In this document: one piece after another, positions 17,860 to 27,269 of the stretch
How the letters are laid out: the number at the start of each line of letters is the position of its first letter
Position numbering within the stretch: position 1 is the first letter of the stretch
Origin: Methylomonas albis
GTDB taxonomy: Bacteria; Pseudomonadota; Gammaproteobacteria; Methylococcales; Methylomonadaceae
Length of the DNA: 64,000 bases
Assembly: GCF_014850955.1 (NCBI RefSeq)
Contig: NZ_JACXSS010000001.1
Coordinates: 2,666,001 to 2,730,000 of the forward strand
Reading direction: 5' to 3'
Notes under the pieces: generated by a model
Told to the model about the DNA's origin: nothing
The model's input: the letters and a program-made list of their open reading frames with translations, nothing else
The model's database searches: none
Position numbers and translations under genes: made by a program

Positions 17860-18255
17860 CTAGCGAATGGCCAACAACGCTCTTAATACATCAACCCGGC
17901 TAATCATTCCGACAAACTCGCCGTTTTGAAAAACCGGAAAACTCCTGGTCGGCGTTTCCTGAAACTTACTGGCAACATCCACCAGACTGGCATCGGCATT
18001 AACAACTTGCGGGTCTTTGGTCATGAACTCCCCCACTGTTCCGGCCATACTTTGGTTGTAAGCGGATTCGACGAATACTTTCATACCATCTTTTTCGGAA
18101 AAAATCCCCACCAGCTTACCGTACTCGTCAACAACCGGCACGCTGGTGATCTTGTTATCCAATAAAGTCTTAACCGCCTTAGAAATTTCGGTATCGGGGG
18201 TAACGGTAACGACTTTGGTCGACATGTAATCGACTACAGCTATTTTGGCTAGCAT
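17860..18255 (-). CDS. Two-CBS-domain protein
   Basis: 131 residues consisting of two CBS motifs: about 7-60 (VVDYMSTKVVTVTPDTEI ... SVPVVDEYGKLVGIFSEKD) and about 75-128 (VGEFMTKDPQVVNADASLVDV ... SFPVFQNGEFVGMISRVDVL). CBS pairs bind adenosine nucleotides and regulate partner proteins. There is no fused effector domain, so the partner is unknown. GGAGGT lies before the start. Confidence 0.88.
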   Translation of the reverse strand: MLAKIAVVDYMSTKVVTVTPDTEISKAVKTLLDNKITSVPVVDEYGKLVGIFSEKDGMKVFVESAYNQSMAGTVGEFMTKDPQVVNADASLVDVASKFQETPTRSFPVFQNGEFVGMISRVDVLRALLAIR

Positions 18256-18610
18256 GGTGTACCTCCTATTATTATTTTTTATTCTATTCTCGGACAGTAA
18301 TACGACGGACCGGTTCAGCCGCAGCTCAGCTCTGTCCTAAGCAATTATTATAAAAATCCCTCGCACTAGCTAGTTTTATTATTCCCCGACGTAATTGCAG
18401 GCGTCACTTAAAAAGCCATTCGATAAAATGGCAAAACTTGCGGCAACAAACCGGTAAGTACCTACGAAAACCCTTGGCAATTCCGGCTTCATTAAAATCC
18501 TCCCGAATCGCTGATTATTTCGCATGCCCTCGAAAGAGCTATGCGTCTGCCTTATCGAGCTAGACTTGTACGAACTTACATTTACGTACTTTTGAAAATG
18601 GACACCAAAA
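18256..18610. promoter_or_regulatory. Divergent leader region of CBS and chemoreceptor genes
   Basis: 355 bases without a gene. A clean hairpin GCCATT-CGATAA-AATGGC lies at 18415-18432, about 180 bases ahead of the chemoreceptor start, followed by a GC-richer stretch with GGCAACAAACCGG. The leader could be structured RNA. I looked for the c-di-GMP riboswitch consensus because the gene encodes a PilZ protein, and the conserved core is not there. Confidence 0.35.
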
Positions 18611-20641
18611 ATGCTTGATCCCCATGGCAATCAAACCGGATCCCAGGATTTCTCCTTACGCAAACTGCTAACCGTATTAACGGTGACAGTGGCTGCGTTG
18701 CTGGTAGTTGGCAATGTCTTTGTCTGGATTACCCACAGTCATCTACAAACAGCGGAGACCGAAAAGCAGCGACTGGTAAACGCTTCGTTGGCGTTTAAAG
18801 ATGTTCGTTATCATGTCGTGCAAATCCAGCAGTTTCTTACCGATGCCTCCGTGGTTGGCGAAGACGATTACAACGAAGCCTTGACGGAAAAAAATGCCGC
18901 TCATGCCAAATTGGCGAGTTTATTGGCGATGATGCCGGAATTAACTTTAGAGATTAACCAAGCCGATCAGTCCGTGGGCGCGCTTTATGCCACCGGCGAA
19001 CTCATGGCGAATGCCTATTTTCACCACGGCCGTGAAGCCGGCAACCTTATTATGAAAACCCCGGAGGATGGGTTCGACGCTGCCTCGGAAATCCTGGCCA
19101 ATAAACTGAATCAGCTTGCCAGCAAATTGGAACGTCAAGTGAGCACTGCCTCGCAACAACAAAACCAGATGCAAAGCCAAATGTTTGCCGTCAGCGCCAC
19201 GGTTGCCGGCTTGGCTTTGCTATTGATAGTGTCCACTAATATCTGGCTAACCCGAAAGCTATTTACAGTGTTGGGCGGCGAGCCGAGCTACGCATCTAAA
19301 ATTGCCGGCAGTATCGCCAAGGGCCAATTGGACATTGATGTCGCCACCGAGAAAAACGACACCACCAGTTTGCTGGCAATTATGAAACTTATGGGCCAGG
19401 AACTGACCGCCCATATGCGCCAGATCAACGCAGTAAGTAAGCAAATAGGCCAATCTTCCTACCAAATATCCAATATTTCCGGGGGCATTTCCAATGCCAA
19501 CCGTTCGGAACAGGCCCAATCTTCTGATGTAAAAGCAGCTACCGAAGAATTACGCGCCACTACCGAAGAAGTCGAACGCTTTTCGGTCGAGATCCGCCAG
19601 CGCACCCAAGAAACGCAAAACACCGCGCAGAGAGGTATTATCGCTGTTAACGAAAATCTTGAAGAAATGCATCGAGTAGTCAATGAAGTGGAAAATGCGG
19701 AAGCTAAAACCCTAGCCCTGCGCCAAGCCAATCGGCAAATTCAGGATATTACCGTCACCATCCGTAACATCACCGAACAAACCAATTTATTGGCGTTAAA
19801 CGCCGCCATTGAAGCGGCCAGAGCTGGTGAATACGGCAGAGGCTTTGCAGTGGTAGCCGATGAAGTGCGAAAACTGGCACAAAACGCGTCCGGTGCTACT
19901 GCCGAAATTGCCAGCATTATTGCCGAGTTAACCGACATCATTGAAGATAACACACTCGCGATGGGTTCCATCATCCGAACCACTAAACAAGGCATGGAAA
20001 AAGCTGAAATGACCAGCCTGGTGATTAATGAAATTGTCGGCCAGATAGAAGAAAACGCCGGTACCGCCCAACAAATCTCCAAAATCACCCAATACCAACT
20101 GGATAACGTCAACCAGTTGCAGACCAGAGTCCAAGCCCTATTTGAGGCGCTGGGCCAGAACGAATCAAAAGTGAATATTACCCAGACTATCAGCGACGAT
20201 CTTTATGTGGTCACGGAAAAAATGCGCACCATGCTCGAACACTTCAGTTTCAACTCGCAATGGACGACCAAGCCATCGGCCAACGAAAATCGCAAATTCC
20301 CGCGCAGCGACCATTATTTACTAGCACATATTGAAATCGACGACTTGGTGCTTGACGGGGTCACTGCTGATTTCAGCATGTCCGGCGCCTGTCTGCGTAT
20401 GCCCATAGCACTACCCCGGCCGGTAAACAGCGCCATCGCTATTCAGCTACGTATTCCTTATGACAATATTCAGCAATATGAAACTCAACCACCGCTGGAG
20501 CTGGCGTGCAGCATAGTTTGGTACAAAACTGTCGACGGCGAGCACCATTACGGCGTCAAATTCAACGAATTCCTGCCACCCGAAACCACGCAGAGCTTAA
20601 AAACCTGTTTCGCCTTTTTTAACCAGTCGGCGACATATTAG
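18611..20641 (+). CDS. Chemoreceptor (methyl-accepting protein) with C-terminal PilZ domain
   Basis: 676 residues. First membrane helix about 19-41, a helical periplasmic sensor (about 42-190), second helix about 193-213, then the cytoplasmic signalling rod with the conserved hairpin tip [20 protein letters not shown] and [15 protein letters not shown]. Residues 561-676 are a PilZ domain with the two c-di-GMP motifs RKFPR (RxxxR) and DFSMSG (D/NxSxxG). A chemoreceptor that binds c-di-GMP directly is the straightforward reading. The usual C-terminal CheR pentapeptide is absent, since the protein ends in PilZ. A diguanylate cyclase gene follows 550 bases downstream. Confidence 0.92.
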   Translation: MLDPHGNQTGSQDFSLRKLLTVLTVTVAALLVVGNVFVWITHSHLQTAETEKQRLVNASLAFKDVRYHVVQIQQFLTDASVVGEDDYNEALTEKNAAHAKLASLLAMMPELTLEINQADQSVGALYATGELMANAYFHHGREAGNLIMKTPEDGFDAASEILANKLNQLASKLERQVSTASQQQNQMQSQMFAVSATVAGLALLLIVSTNIWLTRKLFTVLGGEPSYASKIAGSIAKGQLDIDVATEKNDTTSLLAIMKLMGQELTAHMRQINAVSKQIGQSSYQISNISGGISNANRSEQAQSSDVKAATEELRATTEEVERFSVEIRQRTQETQNTAQRGIIAVNENLEEMHRVVNEVENAEAKTLALRQANRQIQDITVTIRNITEQTNLLALNAAIEAARAGEYGRGFAVVADEVRKLAQNASGATAEIASIIAELTDIIEDNTLAMGSIIRTTKQGMEKAEMTSLVINEIVGQIEENAGTAQQISKITQYQLDNVNQLQTRVQALFEALGQNESKVNITQTISDDLYVVTEKMRTMLEHFSFNSQWTTKPSANENRKFPRSDHYLLAHIEIDDLVLDGVTADFSMSGACLRMPIALPRPVNSAIAIQLRIPYDNIQQYETQPPLELACSIVWYKTVDGEHHYGVKFNEFLPPETTQSLKTCFAFFNQSATY

Positions 20642-21194
20642 CTAAGGCTATCAATTGTCGTGATCCACAATTTGGCTGAACTACCTACCGATCTGCAAGC
20701 GCGGACGTCCGGGCCGCTTTAAGTGGCCGATAACCGTGGGCGAACTAATCATAAAAACGCGGCAATCGAAACAGGAATTGTCGAACTTGGCGTTTCAAAC
20801 AATCTGTACGCAATAGATTACATGGCACTCTCTGTTTGAATTGCAGCGACCCTCCTGCGCCGACGCCTTCTTTTCCTTCCAGGGCTTTGATATTCTATGA
20901 AGACCACGCCGGGTTGTTGTAGGCATCGAAAAACACGGCTTAGGCCCCCAGAAGCCCTGCCCTAATGCCAGCTTCAGGCAAACAGCAAAAGCTGTCTGCC
21001 CAAGCTTATTTTTCAGACATGTTGAAAAATCCCGGCTTTAAGTTACCTTTATGTAGGCGAGTGACTACGCAAAATGAAGTGTTTTTTAGATCACAAGCCG
21101 GATAAGCCAAACCGGAAGCCGAAAGCAGTGACAGGGTTAATAATACGAGCACGAGCAACACTTAAACCGTTATACGTTTATCGATGAAAACCAC
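20642..21194. other. Long gene-free spacer with a strong hairpin
   Basis: 553 bases without a convincing reading frame. The main structure is a hairpin at 20971-21005: arms GCTT..GGCA.ACAGC and GCTGT.TGCC.AAGC around an AAAA loop, followed by TTATTTTTC. It could terminate the chemoreceptor transcript or end a small RNA. The last 130 bases before the cyclase gene presumably carry its promoter; I cannot fix its boxes. Confidence 0.4.
20971..21010 (+). terminator. Interrupted long hairpin followed by a T-rich run
   Basis: Three helices, GCTT/AAGC, GGCA/TGCC and ACAGC/GCTGT, stack with small bulges around an AAAA loop and are followed by TTATTTTT. It lies 330 bases after the nearest upstream gene, which is far for a simple terminator, so a small RNA ending here is possible. 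Confidence 0.45.
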
Positions 21195-22232
21195 ATGAGT
21201 AAAGGCACCACTTACATACCGTTTTACGATTTCTCGCCCAGCCTTAACGCCGGCTACCTCAAACAAATCCTGCCACTCCTGGTGAGTCATAACGTTGCGG
21301 CCAATCCTATCAATTACGCGATTTGGTACGATTATGTGGCCGGTGGCAACCCGGCCTTAACCAAAGCCGTGAATTTGTTACTCGAAGAACACAAGTCCTT
21401 CGATTGCGACAACAGCGTAGAGCTTTACAGATCTCATATTTGTAATGCGTCTTTGGAATCTTTTGAGCACATCAACAAGCAGTTGCACAAGGCTATCGAA
21501 CAAGCCACCAGCGCGATCAACGACACCTATAACAAAGCCGAAGAAACCAACGACAGCTTTCAGAAAAAATCGGTCATTTTGGAGAATTCCACCATATCCG
21601 ACGGGTTGAAAATTATCTTTCAGGAAATCATCCAGGAAACCAAATCGTTGGCAATGACCAGTCAAGCCATGCAAGCCAAGCTGACTGAAGCTAATCACGA
21701 AATGGAGCAATTACGCACCGAACTGGCTGAAGTCAGGCAAATCGCCACTACTGACGGCTTAACCGGCTTGTTGAATAGACGTGCGTTCGACATGACCTTA
21801 GTCGAAATCATCGATCAATCCCAACCCGATACCGCCTGCCTGACCATGCTGGATATAGATCATTTCAAACGCGTTAACGATACTTACGGCCATACCGTCG
21901 GTGACAATGTCATCAAATATGTAGCGTCTTTGATGAGGAAACATGCAGAAGATCATCATCACGTGGCGCGTTACGGCGGCGAGGAATTGGCTATCATCAT
22001 GCCCAACACCAGCCAAGAAAAGGCGATACAAATATCCGAAAATATTCGCAACGCGATGGAAGCCAGCCGCTTGCAGCGCAAAAATGATAATCAATCGCTA
22101 GGCACCATCACCCTGTCGATCGGCGTTGCCAGATTACAAGTAGGCGACAACCCGGAAAGCTTTATCGTCCGAGCCGATAACGCCCTGTATAAAGCCAAGC
22201 AGAGTGGCCGAAATCGGGTAATACATTCATAG
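21195..22232 (+). CDS. Diguanylate cyclase (GGDEF domain), cytosolic
   Basis: 345 residues. The N-terminal part (10-180) is alpha-helical with a motif NPINYAIWYDYVAGGNP seen in other GGDEF proteins and a coiled coil just before the catalytic domain (160-182). The GGDEF domain (about 183-345) has DGLTGLLNRRAFD, LDIDHFKRVNDTYGHTVGD and the active loop GGEEL (261-265), so synthesis of c-di-GMP from GTP is expected. The inhibitory RxxD site before the loop is not present (EDHH at that position), so product inhibition through it is unlikely. No membrane helix. It may feed the PilZ chemoreceptor upstream. Confidence 0.92.
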   Translation: MSKGTTYIPFYDFSPSLNAGYLKQILPLLVSHNVAANPINYAIWYDYVAGGNPALTKAVNLLLEEHKSFDCDNSVELYRSHICNASLESFEHINKQLHKAIEQATSAINDTYNKAEETNDSFQKKSVILENSTISDGLKIIFQEIIQETKSLAMTSQAMQAKLTEANHEMEQLRTELAEVRQIATTDGLTGLLNRRAFDMTLVEIIDQSQPDTACLTMLDIDHFKRVNDTYGHTVGDNVIKYVASLMRKHAEDHHHVARYGGEELAIIMPNTSQEKAIQISENIRNAMEASRLQRKNDNQSLGTITLSIGVARLQVGDNPESFIVRADNALYKAKQSGRNRVIHS

Positions 22233-22244
22233 GCAAGCCAGGCA

Positions 22245-23474
22245 TTAGCGCTCAGTCAGGTGCTGCACCACCAAACTGCCCACCATATCACCCTCGACGT
22301 TGACCATGGTCCTTACGGTATCCAGGATACGGTCTATTGGTAACAATATGGCAATGGCCTCGGGCGGCAAACCTACTGATTGCAACACCATCATCATGGT
22401 CACCATGCCGGCGCTAGGAATACCCGGCGCGCCGATAGCGGCAATCATCGTGGTAAAACACACGATCAATTGTTGAGCTAAATCTAGCTCAATACCTGCT
22501 AAATTAGCGACAAATAGCGCTGCGGCAGCTTCGTATAGTGCGGTGCCGTCCATATTCATTGTAGCGCCCAGCGGCACCACAAAACCGGCGATACTGGGTT
22601 TAACGTGCAGATACCGCTCAGCGCAGCGCAAGGTTACCGGCAATGTCGCGGAGCTGGAACTGGTAGCAAACGCGGTTATCAACGCTTCGCGTGAACCGCG
22701 AAAAAACGTTAACGGCGTAAGCTTGGTGACAAGAAACAATAATAGGGGCAACACGACGAAACCATGCAGCAATGTCGACCCCACCACCACCGCTATAAAC
22801 TCGGCCAGGCTGCTCAACAATGCCATGTTCTGTGTCGCCAGCAACTTTGCCAGCAAGGCCATAATGCCGAACGGCGCCAGCCGCATGATCCAGCCTACCA
22901 AGCGTAGCATCAACTCCAAGCCTTCCTGCATCAACAGCAATATATTACGGTAACGGTCGCCACCCACCACTAAGGCGATACCTAACAACAACGCAAACAT
23001 CACAATGGCCAGCACATTGGCTTGCGCCAGAGCAGCGAACGGATTGATAAATAGACCGTGCAGAAAGCTGGCGATGAATTCGGCAAACGTCATTTGCTTG
23101 GCTGCAAAATCCTGACCAGCGTTCTGGAACAGGTCCAAATTCAAGCCCTTTCCCGGCTCGAAACAATTGGCTGCGCCTAGGCCCAACAGAATAGCCAAGA
23201 CCATAGACAGTGCGAAAAAGCCCAGCGTGGACATCCAGACCCGATGCAATTGGCTGTGCATGCGCAAATTGGCGACTCCCACCGCGATGGAGGTAAACAC
23301 CAAGGGCACCAACACCATTTTCAACAAGTCTATGAATAAAGTACTCAATAGACCGCAAAAGTAGAGACCTTGTTTGGTAACAGCAGCTTCCGGTCCAAGC
23401 TTGGCAAAGCCTAATCCCAGCGCTATACCAACTAGAGTGCCAAGAAAAATTTGTGTGTTTAATGCGACTTTCAA
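22245..23474 (-). CDS. Dicarboxylate/amino acid:cation symporter
   Basis: 409 residues with about eight to nine membrane segments. The DAACS/GltP signatures are present: the serine-rich hairpin TSSSSATLPVTLRCAE and the ion-binding motif GATMNMDGTALYEA. These proteins import glutamate, aspartate or C4-dicarboxylates with H+ or Na+. The substrate cannot be told from sequence alone. Convergent with the cyclase gene (12-base gap). Confidence 0.9.
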   Translation of the reverse strand: MKVALNTQIFLGTLVGIALGLGFAKLGPEAAVTKQGLYFCGLLSTLFIDLLKMVLVPLVFTSIAVGVANLRMHSQLHRVWMSTLGFFALSMVLAILLGLGAANCFEPGKGLNLDLFQNAGQDFAAKQMTFAEFIASFLHGLFINPFAALAQANVLAIVMFALLLGIALVVGGDRYRNILLLMQEGLELMLRLVGWIMRLAPFGIMALLAKLLATQNMALLSSLAEFIAVVVGSTLLHGFVVLPLLLFLVTKLTPLTFFRGSREALITAFATSSSSATLPVTLRCAERYLHVKPSIAGFVVPLGATMNMDGTALYEAAAALFVANLAGIELDLAQQLIVCFTTMIAAIGAPGIPSAGMVTMMMVLQSVGLPPEAIAILLPIDRILDTVRTMVNVEGDMVGSLVVQHLTER

Positions 23475-23636
23475 TACGGCCTCCTGAAAACGCGGCTATC
23501 GTTAAAAGCCAAAAATATTGGGATTGATGAAACGTAAACCTAACCACCAGTTTCGAAACGCTACAAAGGGACGGTGTCCCCATGATACCGGCGAAGATTA
23601 GCTTTAAGGTTAGCTATTTCGGTAAAATCACCCGCT

Positions 23637-24131
23637 ATGACGACAACCACAAACACCACCGAAACATGTTTATGCGGCTCCGGCCTGCATTATCCGGAAT
23701 GCTGTGGCCGTTATCACGGCGGCAAACACTACCCGTCAACGGCGGAAGCCTTGATGCGCTCGCGCTTTAGCGCTTATGCCCGGCGCGACGTGGACTATTT
23801 ATTAAACACTTGGGACACCGGCAAACGGCCGGCAGCTATCGACTTTTCCAAGGAAACCGCGCAATGGCAAAAATTGACCATAGTCGGCACAAAAAAAGGC
23901 ACTGCGCATGACAACAAAGGCATTGTCGAGTTTAAGGCATTCTACCAACAAGACGGCGAAGACTATTTCATGCACGAAATCAGTCGTTTCGTTAAAACCC
24001 ATTCGCGTTGGCTCTATCTGGATGGCGTGATCAAGGCAGCCGGTAAAGTCGCAGCGATGACTGACACTGGCAAGAATGCGCCTTGTTCCTGCGGCAGCGG
24101 CAAGAAATTTAAACGTTGCTGCGGGCGCTAA
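23637..24131 (+). CDS. ychJ: YchJ-family protein with two SEC-C zinc motifs
   Basis: 164 residues. SEC-C motifs at both ends (CLCGSGLHYPECCG at about 11-24 and CSCGSGKKFKRCCG at about 150-163) flank the YchJ domain with YPSTAEALMRSRFSAYAR. Each motif should bind one zinc. The same motif ends SecA, encoded 3 kb away, but function is unknown. The ATG at 23637 is chosen because the next upstream start would precede unrelated residues. Confidence 0.88.
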   Translation: MTTTTNTTETCLCGSGLHYPECCGRYHGGKHYPSTAEALMRSRFSAYARRDVDYLLNTWDTGKRPAAIDFSKETAQWQKLTIVGTKKGTAHDNKGIVEFKAFYQQDGEDYFMHEISRFVKTHSRWLYLDGVIKAAGKVAAMTDTGKNAPCSCGSGKKFKRCCGR

Positions 24132-24155
24132 AAACCGTCTTTCAACCAAACCCGA

Positions 24156-24623
24156 TCAGCGTAACGCATCCTGAAAACCCAATTGTTTCCAGGCTTCATA
24201 AAGCACTATCGCGACGGTATTGGAGAGATTGAGGCTGCGACTTTCCTTACGCATCGGCAAATAAAGCTGCCGTTCAGCCGGATGCTGACTCAGAAATGCA
24301 GCTGGCAAGCCCCGCGTTTCCGGGCCGAATAACAAGGCATCTCCGGTTTGATAGCGCACCTCGCTATAACCGGTGTTGCCTTTGGTAGTTAACGCAAATA
24401 AACGTGGGGGCTGGGCTTTTTCGACGTAATCGTGCAACGAACCGTACTGGCGAATGCTCACCCATTCATGATAATCCAGCCCGGCGCGACGCAAACGTTT
24501 GTCGTCCAAATCAAAGCCCAAAGGCTGGATTAAATGCAGATGCGCACCGGTGTTCGCACATAAACGGATTATATTGCCGGTATTGGCCGGTATTTCCGGC
24601 TCGAACAAGACAATATCGATCAT
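24156..24623 (-). CDS. trmL: tRNA (cytidine/uridine-34 2'-O)-methyltransferase
   Basis: 155 residues, the normal TrmL size. It 2'-O-methylates the wobble base of tRNA-Leu isoacceptors. SPOUT (trefoil-knot) features: PEIPANTGNIIRLCANTG at the start, LLFGPETRGLP in the middle and SLNLSNTVAIVLYEAW at the C-terminal knot. It lies four bases after glgP on the same strand. Confidence 0.94.
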   Translation of the reverse strand: MIDIVLFEPEIPANTGNIIRLCANTGAHLHLIQPLGFDLDDKRLRRAGLDYHEWVSIRQYGSLHDYVEKAQPPRLFALTTKGNTGYSEVRYQTGDALLFGPETRGLPAAFLSQHPAERQLYLPMRKESRSLNLSNTVAIVLYEAWKQLGFQDALR

Positions 24624-24627
24624 CGTT

Positions 24628-27132
24628 TTAGTATTTTTCCACGTCCACCGGCGACAGTTTCCAGATTTCGCGATTGTATTCGCTAATGGTCCTATCAGTG
24701 GAAAACTTGCCGCTGGCCGCTGTGTTGAGAATGCTCATTTTGGTCCAGCGATCCTGGTCACGCCAAGTTTCCTCGACACGTTTTTGCGCATCCAGATAAC
24801 TGCGAAAATCGGCAATAGTCATCCAGGGATCATGCGGACTTTTAATCGAAGCAATGATGTCATCGAAAATGCCCGGCTCGAATTGATTGAAATGCCCGCA
24901 TTCCAACAAACGCATGACGCCTTGCAAATCGCCGTCCTGATTGATAAACCAGCTAGGGTCGTAATGCGGCCGGAGGGCCTCGACTTCGGTTTCGGTTAAA
25001 CCGAACAAGAAGAAATTCTCGGCACCAACCTCTTCGCGAATTTCGATATTGGCGCCGTCCAAAGTACCGATAGTCAGCGCCCCGTTCATCATGAATTTCA
25101 TGTTGCCGGTGCCGGACGCTTCCTTACCAGCGGTCGAGATTTGCTCCGACAAATCCGCACCAGGACAGATTTTCTCCATCGCCGACACGCAATAATTGGG
25201 CATAAATACCAATCTAAGTTTTTCGCCAACGTCGGGATCGCCATTGATGACGTTACCGACATTGTTGATCAGCTTGATGATTTTTTTCGCCATCACATAA
25301 CCTGGCGCAGCCTTGCCGCCGATCAGGACGCAGCGATCCACCCAGTTTTGGGTATCGCCGCGCTTGATACGATCGTAAAGATGGATCACATGCAGCACAT
25401 TCAGAATCTGCCGCTTGTATTCGTGGATACGTTTGACTTGCACATCAAACAAAGCATCGACATTGATCTCGATGTCGTGCTCTTCTTTTTTGTAATCGAC
25501 CAGGCGCTGTTTGCTGGCACGATTTAAGTCGTACCATTTTTGTCTGAACGTGGTGTCCTCCGCGTACGGTGCTAATTTAGACAATTGCGAGAGATCGGTA
25601 AGCCAGCTATTACCGATGGTTGCGGTAATGAATTCCGCCAATTCCGGATTACAGCCGGCCAGCCAGCGCCGAGGGGTAACACCATTAGTTTTGTTGTTAA
25701 ACTTCTGCGGCCAGAGTTCGTAAAAGTCTCTAAACAGCCCTTCCTGCAGTAATTTGGAATGTAGCTCGGCAACGCCGTTAACCGAGAAGCTGCCAACGAG
25801 TGCCAAAAAGGCCATCCGCACCTGCTTTTGATGGCCTTCTTCGATAATGGACATCCGCGCCATGCGTGGGTTATCGCCGGGCCAATGCGCCGAGACTTCA
25901 GCCATGAAGTGCGCGTTGATCTCAAAAATGATTTCCATCAAGCGCGGCAACAAATTCTGCATCAGATTAACCGACCATTTTTCCAGCGCTTCCGGCAACA
26001 AGGTGTGATTCGTATAAGCCATGGTATTGCGGGTGATATTCCAGGCTTCTTTCCAAGACAAACCGTGAATATCCATCAACAAACGCATCAGTTCGGCGAC
26101 TGCGATGCTGGGGTGAGTATCATTGAGCTGGAAGCAGTTTTTCTCTGCGAATTTACTGAAATTGTTGCCATGGCGACCTACCCAATTAGCGATCACGTCC
26201 TGCAAGCTGGCCGAGGCTAACAAATATTGCTGTTGCAGGCGCAAGGCTTTGCCGTTTTCGTTGGCATCGTTGGGATACAGCACCATCGTGATGTTCTCTG
26301 CGGTGTTTTTCTCGGCTACCGCTTCGGCGTAATCGCCGGCATTGAATTCCTCTAAATTAAATTCCTCGGTGGCGATGGCTTTCCACAAACGCAAGGTGTT
26401 CACCGTGCCGTTTTTATAACCTGGTACCGGCGTATCGTAAGGCATTGCAATTACATCGTGCGTATCCAGCCAACTACTGCGCTTGTTGCCTTTTTCATCG
26501 ATATGCATTTGCGTGTGGCCGCCGAATTTGATGCGATGCATGTATTCCGGCCGTTCGATTTCCCATACATTGCCCATCCGCAACCAATGATCCGGTCTTT
26601 CAATTTGCTCGCCGTTGACGATTTGTTGAGAAAACATACCGTATTCGTAACGCAAACCGTAGCCGGTGACCGGTAATTGCAAGGTCGCACAACTGTCAAT
26701 GAAGCAAGCCGCTAAACGCCCCAAACCACCGTTACCCAAGCCGGCATCGGGTTCGCTTTCTATCAGTTCCTCGGCTTCCAGCCCCAGATCATACAAGGCT
26801 TGCGTAATGATGTCGTCCACACCCAAATTCAACATCGCATTGCTCAGCGAGCGCCCCATCAAAAACTCCATTGACAGATAGAAGGCTTTTTTACAATCGG
26901 AGTCACGATAGACGTTATAGGTTTTCTTCCAGCGCTCGACCAAGCGGTCGCTGATCGCCAAAGATAAGGCCTCGTAAGCGTAATGAGGGGAACGGCAATT
27001 TTGGTCGCGTCCGAGCCGATGACTGTAATAATGTTTGAAATCGGCAATGAAATGCTTTTTATCCATGCCCAACTTGGGGAGCCTGGTAATATCGGCGGCG
27101 GGGTTACTTTTATGAAAGACTCTATGCGGCAT
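24628..27132 (-). CDS. glgP: Glycogen phosphorylase
   Basis: 834 residues from the ATG at 27132, with AAGGG upstream (an in-frame TTG at 27153 is less likely). Releases glucose-1-phosphate from glycogen using pyridoxal phosphate. Seen: RSLSNAMLNLG, GNGGLGRLAACF, the substrate loop NDTHPSIAVAEL and the PLP lysine motif EASGTGNMKFMMNGALT. Length and motifs match GlgP/MalP. There are no other glycogen genes in the window. Confidence 0.96.
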   Translation of the reverse strand: MPHRVFHKSNPAADITRLPKLGMDKKHFIADFKHYYSHRLGRDQNCRSPHYAYEALSLAISDRLVERWKKTYNVYRDSDCKKAFYLSMEFLMGRSLSNAMLNLGVDDIITQALYDLGLEAEELIESEPDAGLGNGGLGRLAACFIDSCATLQLPVTGYGLRYEYGMFSQQIVNGEQIERPDHWLRMGNVWEIERPEYMHRIKFGGHTQMHIDEKGNKRSSWLDTHDVIAMPYDTPVPGYKNGTVNTLRLWKAIATEEFNLEEFNAGDYAEAVAEKNTAENITMVLYPNDANENGKALRLQQQYLLASASLQDVIANWVGRHGNNFSKFAEKNCFQLNDTHPSIAVAELMRLLMDIHGLSWKEAWNITRNTMAYTNHTLLPEALEKWSVNLMQNLLPRLMEIIFEINAHFMAEVSAHWPGDNPRMARMSIIEEGHQKQVRMAFLALVGSFSVNGVAELHSKLLQEGLFRDFYELWPQKFNNKTNGVTPRRWLAGCNPELAEFITATIGNSWLTDLSQLSKLAPYAEDTTFRQKWYDLNRASKQRLVDYKKEEHDIEINVDALFDVQVKRIHEYKRQILNVLHVIHLYDRIKRGDTQNWVDRCVLIGGKAAPGYVMAKKIIKLINNVGNVINGDPDVGEKLRLVFMPNYCVSAMEKICPGADLSEQISTAGKEASGTGNMKFMMNGALTIGTLDGANIEIREEVGAENFFLFGLTETEVEALRPHYDPSWFINQDGDLQGVMRLLECGHFNQFEPGIFDDIIASIKSPHDPWMTIADFRSYLDAQKRVEETWRDQDRWTKMSILNTAASGKFSTDRTISEYNREIWKLSPVDVEKY

Positions 27133-27234
27133 AGTGGTTACCCTTGAAGACAATGAAAATTAAGTACTCTGGGCCGCTGATATTGCAAGACTGTAAGCCA
27201 TGCAGAAAGGACCTCAAATAGGTTTGTCGGGCAC

Positions 27235-27262
27235 CCGCGACACCCCGTGTAAGGTGTCGCGG
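27235..27262. terminator. Strong hairpin between secA and glgP
   Basis: A ten-pair perfect stem CCGCGACACC/GGTGTCGCGG with an 8-base loop, just past the secA stop codon on the minus strand. There is no T-run after it, so it may act as a processing or stabilising hairpin instead of a classical terminator. Confidence 0.55.
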
Positions 27263-27269
27263 TTTAACA

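Noticed and set aside
18400-18500. Possible c-di-GMP riboswitch ahead of the PilZ chemoreceptor
   Set aside because: A hairpin and GGCAACAAACCGG are present, but the conserved core of the c-di-GMP-I fold (CACGCACAGGGCAAACC and GACGCAAAGCC) is not.
18379-18630. Open frame on the minus strand ahead of the chemoreceptor
   Set aside because: It overlaps the chemoreceptor start, has no recognisable pattern and lies in the regulatory spacer.
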